From: an uncultured Christensenella sp.
Lineage (GTDB): Bacteria; Bacillota; Clostridia; Christensenellales; UBA3700
Assembly: GCA_910577845.1 (NCBI GenBank)
Contig: CAJTNA010000022.1
Location: 1-18,441 of the forward strand
Reading direction: 5' to 3'
DNA length: 18,441 nt
The notes below the pieces were generated by a model, which was not told where the DNA came from, did no database searches, and saw only the letters and a list, made by a program, of their open reading frames with translations. This document shows, one piece after another, positions 15,714 to 18,441 of this stretch; the stretch's first letter is position 1; each line of letters opens with the position of its first letter. The translations under genes were made by a program, and so were the position numbers.

Positions 15714-16832
15714 ATGAAAAAGACTTTTGCAAGTATCCTTGTATTGTGTGTACTTTTGTGCGGAGTTTTTGCATTAACAGCGTGTAACGGAACTAATGGA
15801 ATAGGTTTTATGAACAGCTCTAATACAGAAAGTACTTATGATTATTCAAACTTGAAAAAAGATGGATATTACAATCTTAAAAATAATCAAACAAATACTA
15901 TTGCTGAGGACGAAGAGGTAGAAAAATTTACAGTTAACTTTGTAAATTTAGGTGATACTTATGATTATTCTACTGAGGTGAAAAGTGGCTCATCTGTTAA
16001 GTTGCCTAATGTAACTAAGTTAGGTTACGATTTTGTTAAATGGCAACAAAAAGTGGACAATAATTATACTGATTTATCTGTTAGTGCAGATAATAGCATT
16101 GTTGTGAATAGAGACATAACAATTAGTGCAACTTGGGAAATTCTAACTTTTGAAATAACATACAATTTTGGTAATGGTAGTTTAGCTGAGGATGAGGCAA
16201 AAAAAGAAAGCTTTACAGTGGAAGATTTGCCAATGATTTTGTCAATTCCTAATTTAGAGGGTAATTGCTTTACTGGATATAATGTAAAAGATAGCAATCA
16301 AAAGATTGTTGAAATTAAAAGGGAAAAAAGTTATTTAAAAGATTATAACTTAACTGCAACTTATGATTCTTTAGATAATTGCTTTAGTTATGCCTTTGTT
16401 GATGAAACACAAAGCTATGAAATAACTGGTTATAAAGGTAAATCTAATATTATTGCATTGCCTAACGAAATTGCTGGTAAACCAGTAACAACTATAGATA
16501 GATATGCGTTTAAAGAATGTAATGTTTTAACTGATGTAGTAATTAGTGAAAGTGTAACAAATATTGAGGCTTTTGCATTTAAAAATTGTGCAAAACTTAA
16601 TACTTTGGCAATTGGTAGTAATGTAACAAGCATTGAAGCTGGTGCATTTTCTGGTTGTGTTAGCCTTACAAGATTAGTAATTCCTAAAAGCGTTGAAAAT
16701 ATTGGTAATTATGCTTTCCAATTTTGCGGTCCAAAATTAGTAATTTATTGCGAGACTGGTAGTAAGCCAGAGGGGTGGAGTAATTCCTGGTTCTTTGGTA
16801 AAACTATATGGCAAGATAAAGTAGCAAAATAA
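15714..16832 (+). CDS. BspA-type leucine-rich-repeat surface lipoprotein with InlB B-repeat-like domains
   Basis: 372 residues. A lipoprotein signal peptide ends in the lipobox LTAC with C24 as the lipid-modified residue, so the protein is anchored to the outer face of the membrane. A linker (25-70) leads to a Listeria-Bacteroides (InlB B-type) repeat (about 72-142, with GYDFVKW and ATWE), and a second, more divergent copy (about 146-218). Residues of about 234-345 are BspA/TpAG-type leucine-rich repeats (YAFKEC, FAFKNC, GAFSGC, YAFQFC, each followed by a strand such as LTRLVIPKSV). Such proteins usually mediate adhesion or binding to other cells or polymers; the ligand is unknown. It has its own strong promoter and double terminator, so it is monocistronic. 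Confidence 0.9.
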   Translation: MKKTFASILVLCVLLCGVFALTACNGTNGIGFMNSSNTESTYDYSNLKKDGYYNLKNNQTNTIAEDEEVEKFTVNFVNLGDTYDYSTEVKSGSSVKLPNVTKLGYDFVKWQQKVDNNYTDLSVSADNSIVVNRDITISATWEILTFEITYNFGNGSLAEDEAKKESFTVEDLPMILSIPNLEGNCFTGYNVKDSNQKIVEIKREKSYLKDYNLTATYDSLDNCFSYAFVDETQSYEITGYKGKSNIIALPNEIAGKPVTTIDRYAFKECNVLTDVVISESVTNIEAFAFKNCAKLNTLAIGSNVTSIEAGAFSGCVSLTRLVIPKSVENIGNYAFQFCGPKLVIYCETGSKPEGWSNSWFFGKTIWQDKVAK

Positions 16833-16843
16833 CAAGTAATAAT

Positions 16844-16878
16844 AAAAAATAAATGGTTGAATAAACCATTTATTTTTT
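16844..16878 (+). terminator. Strong bidirectional terminator after the lipoprotein gene
   Basis: A perfect 15-bp stem (16844-16858 with 16864-16878), 5-nt loop, A-run on the 5' side and T-run on the 3' side, beginning 12 nt after the stop codon. GCAAGATAAA inside the coding end (16811-16820) could also pair with TTTATCTTGC (16876-16885). Confidence 0.85.
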
Positions 16879-16921
16879 ATCTTGCTACAAAAAGTGAATT
16901 GAATGTACCTAGTGTTGAGAT

Positions 16922-16946
16922 AAAGGCGAACTTAATGTTCGCCTTT
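16922..16946 (+). terminator. Second tandem terminator
   Basis: AAAGGCGAAC (16922-16931) pairs perfectly with GTTCGCCTTT (16937-16946) around TTAAT, with T's on the 3' side. It is GC-richer than the first and only 44 nt beyond it. Confidence 0.85.
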
Positions 16947-16947
16947 T

Positions 16948-17214
16948 AACAGCCATATAGCAAGGTATAAATAGAAGTACATCAACGCAATTTGGTGTGT
17001 GAAATTAATAAATACTAAAGAAAATATATGTTATTGAATAAGAGTATCTTTTATTATTTATTTGTACTAAATAAATTTTAAAATACAAATACAATAATTA
17101 TGTAACAAATTAGTTAAATAAGTTGTATTAATTGCAAAAAACATTGAAATTTATAATCTATTTGCTAAAAAATGCTTAATTCATTCTTTATTATTTATAA
17201 GCGTTTATAGTTAT
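16948..17214. other. Non-coding stretch
   Basis: AT-rich, with no gene, consensus promoter or strong hairpin recognised. Confidence 0.4.
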
Positions 17215-17345
17215 ATTCTTGCAGTGCAGAACAAACAAATCATATCCGCCGTCACTTACGAACTAAAAGCGAAACACATTTGATTAGCACGCAACACACC
17301 TTTTATCACTTTGCTCTTTTGAGAATTTAAAGACTTATTACGTCT
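17215..17345 (-). pseudogene. Decayed fragment of an RNase R gene (cold-shock domain region)
   Basis: Minus-strand translation from about 17340 reads NKSLNSQKSKVIKG, then VLRANQMCFAF, and after a frame change FVSDGGYDLFVLHCKN. This follows residues of about 57-98 of the RNase R encoded at 4134-6425 (NKFFKVQDIKVIRG, VLRGNQRGFAF, LVREDGGDDLFVPHRN). At DNA level 37 of 48 aligned bases match up to the indel, and the match continues through GACGGCGGA and TTGTTTGTT. A net 1-nt loss near 17254-17262 and a stop soon after break the frame. No start codon, ribosome binding site or catalytic domain is present. It is a relic of a duplicated or second rnr-like gene. Confidence 0.65.
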
Positions 17346-17428
17346 AGCAGTAATAACATCTTATATAATTATAATATTGTTATAAGTTTGAACAAGTAAA
17401 TTAACAATTTGATACCATAAATATTAAA

Positions 17429-18345
17429 TTATGATTTCTGATATGCTTTTACATAGTCAACTACAAAGTCAACAGGCATTTTATCTGTAGGGTTATTTGT
17501 GATTTCCCCCGCCCAAGTAAAAATATTTTTAGGATTGCTTGGATTTGCACTATTACTTTCACCCGCAATTTCTACTGAAAGCCATAAATATTCTGGTACT
17601 TGAGATACGCCAAACGATGTACGCCAAGTTTCATAGCCGTTTATGTAAAAGATATATTCGTTTTCAGTCCATAACAAACTATAAGTATTAAATTCCTCAT
17701 AAATATCTTTATCTACCTTAATATATTTGGAATTGGTTGATTGGTGATTATCCATATATCCATCAACGTGAATTGTATGTAGAGTAGTGTTTTTAAATTT
17801 TTTGCCCATATTTGGGTCATTGTAAAAAGGTGATTCCATTATATCTATTTCTGCACCATTTTTACCTAAGCTAACTGGCAAGCTTTGCACCATATTAGGT
17901 GATTGTAGCCAAAATGCAGACCATAACCTTTCAGCAGCTGGAGCTTTGCATTTGACCTCAAAATAGCCGTATGTAAATTGCTTTGTACTTGCAGTATCAT
18001 CTGCAGTTCTAGTTCTGCACGTTCCAGTATACCAGCCAGCACCTTGACTGCCGTTATCTTTATATTCTGTACGTATAATTAAATTGCCGTCTTTAGTGAA
18101 TGATTGCTCATCAGTCCAGTAACCACCACGGCGTATAGGCGTTTCAACGTGAGTAACCCAAATGTCTCTGTCAAGTTCACTGTCAAAGTTATCTTCAAAA
18201 ACTAGCTTATAGCCTAAGCTTGCAATGTCAAGTTTGTCACGCTTTTTGTTGATTTTTTCAATAGGACTACAGCCAGTTAAAACAAAAGTTGTACATAATA
18301 TAACTATAATTAGTGTTGAAAAAATATACTAAATCTTTTTTTCAT
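17429..18345 (-). pseudogene. GH16-family glycoside hydrolase lipoprotein, frameshifted in the signal peptide
   Basis: The mature protein is an intact GH16 beta-jelly-roll enzyme (laminarinase/beta-glucanase type) with the catalytic motif EIDIMES holding nucleophile and acid/base glutamates, and typical flanks (LVFEDNFD, YGYFEVK, LWSAFWLQ, then TYSLLWTENEYIFYING). In-frame coding runs without a stop from 18328 to 17429, but contains no ATG, GTG or TTG until 17893, which would cut off half the fold. The ATG at 18345, with AGGTG before it, starts MKKRFSIFF and then stops out of frame. Adding one T to the T6 run (plus strand A6, 18319-18324) gives a continuous 305-residue protein with a classic signal peptide and lipobox LTGC (Cys26). 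So this is a very recent mutation, a phase-variable tract, or a sequencing error. It would act on beta-glucans or galactans at the cell surface; the substrate is not readable. Confidence 0.85.
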
Positions 18346-18375
18346 AATTCACCTACTTAAATTTATTTAAAATTT

Positions 18376-18440
18376 ACTTCCTATAGTTTATATTATCGGA
18401 AGTTATCGCAAAGCACCCGAAAGGGTATTTTGCAGTAACT
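18376..18440 (-). repeat. Dispersed multi-hairpin element, copy 4 of 4, in the GH16 leader
   Basis: On the minus strand this holds the end of the core (CAGTTACTGCAAAA), hairpin C (stem AGTTA/TAACT, GCAAA/TTTGC, ACCC/GGGT, with two internal mismatch patches, 18401-18440) and hairpin D (ACTTCC/GGAAGT, 18376-18403). C and D share three bases, so their full stems exclude each other. The plus-strand loop of C is GAAA. The element is cut by the window edge, so its A and B hairpins should lie beyond. It sits about 30 nt upstream of the GH16 start codon on the same strand. Confidence 0.6.
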
Positions 18441-18441
18441 G

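Overview
The window is an AT-rich segment from what looks like a low-GC Gram-positive (Firmicutes, Clostridia-type) genome, probably an uncultured gut lineage. The taxonomic guess is inference. It rests on the secG-rnr-smpB gene order, AGGAGG-type ribosome binding sites, consensus TTGACA/TATAAT promoters with 17-nt spacers, and surface proteins typical of gut Clostridia: a dockerin, a BspA-type leucine-rich-repeat lipoprotein, a VanW-family protein and a GH16 lipoprotein. No phage, insertion sequence, CRISPR array, tRNA or rRNA was found.

Layout. 1-280 is the 3' end of a secreted dockerin-tailed protein. 281-619 is non-coding: a chain of hairpins (one copy of a dispersed element) and the ClC terminator. 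A ClC-type chloride/proton transporter (minus) is divergent from a ferritin-like diiron protein (plus). Next comes RNA and protein quality control: secG, then rnr (RNase R) and smpB. A methionine pair follows: metA carries Glu at position 111, the mark of acetyl-CoA use, and metY would convert O-acetylhomoserine plus sulfide to homocysteine. Then come a VanW-family membrane-anchored protein, a phosphohexomutase, a cytosolic GH2-family protein whose active-site residues look lost, a BspA-like lipoprotein, and a minus-strand GH16 lipoprotein with a frameshift in its signal peptide.

Three things go beyond ordinary annotation. (1) A dispersed element occurs about four times (339-459 minus, 10388-10501 plus, 15143-15196 plus and degenerate, 18376-18440 minus and cut by the window edge). 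Its two fullest copies share a 30-nt core at 27/30 identity. That core is flanked in the same order and spacing by four hairpins whose stem sequences differ between copies but still pair. This covariation-like pattern points to a structured RNA or a folded-DNA mobile element. (2) A decayed antisense fragment of an RNase R gene (17215-17345) lies in a gap that otherwise seems empty. (3) The GH2 protein is a probable pseudoenzyme.

The rnr-smpB pair and metY-metA look like two short operons. Most other genes have their own promoter and terminator.
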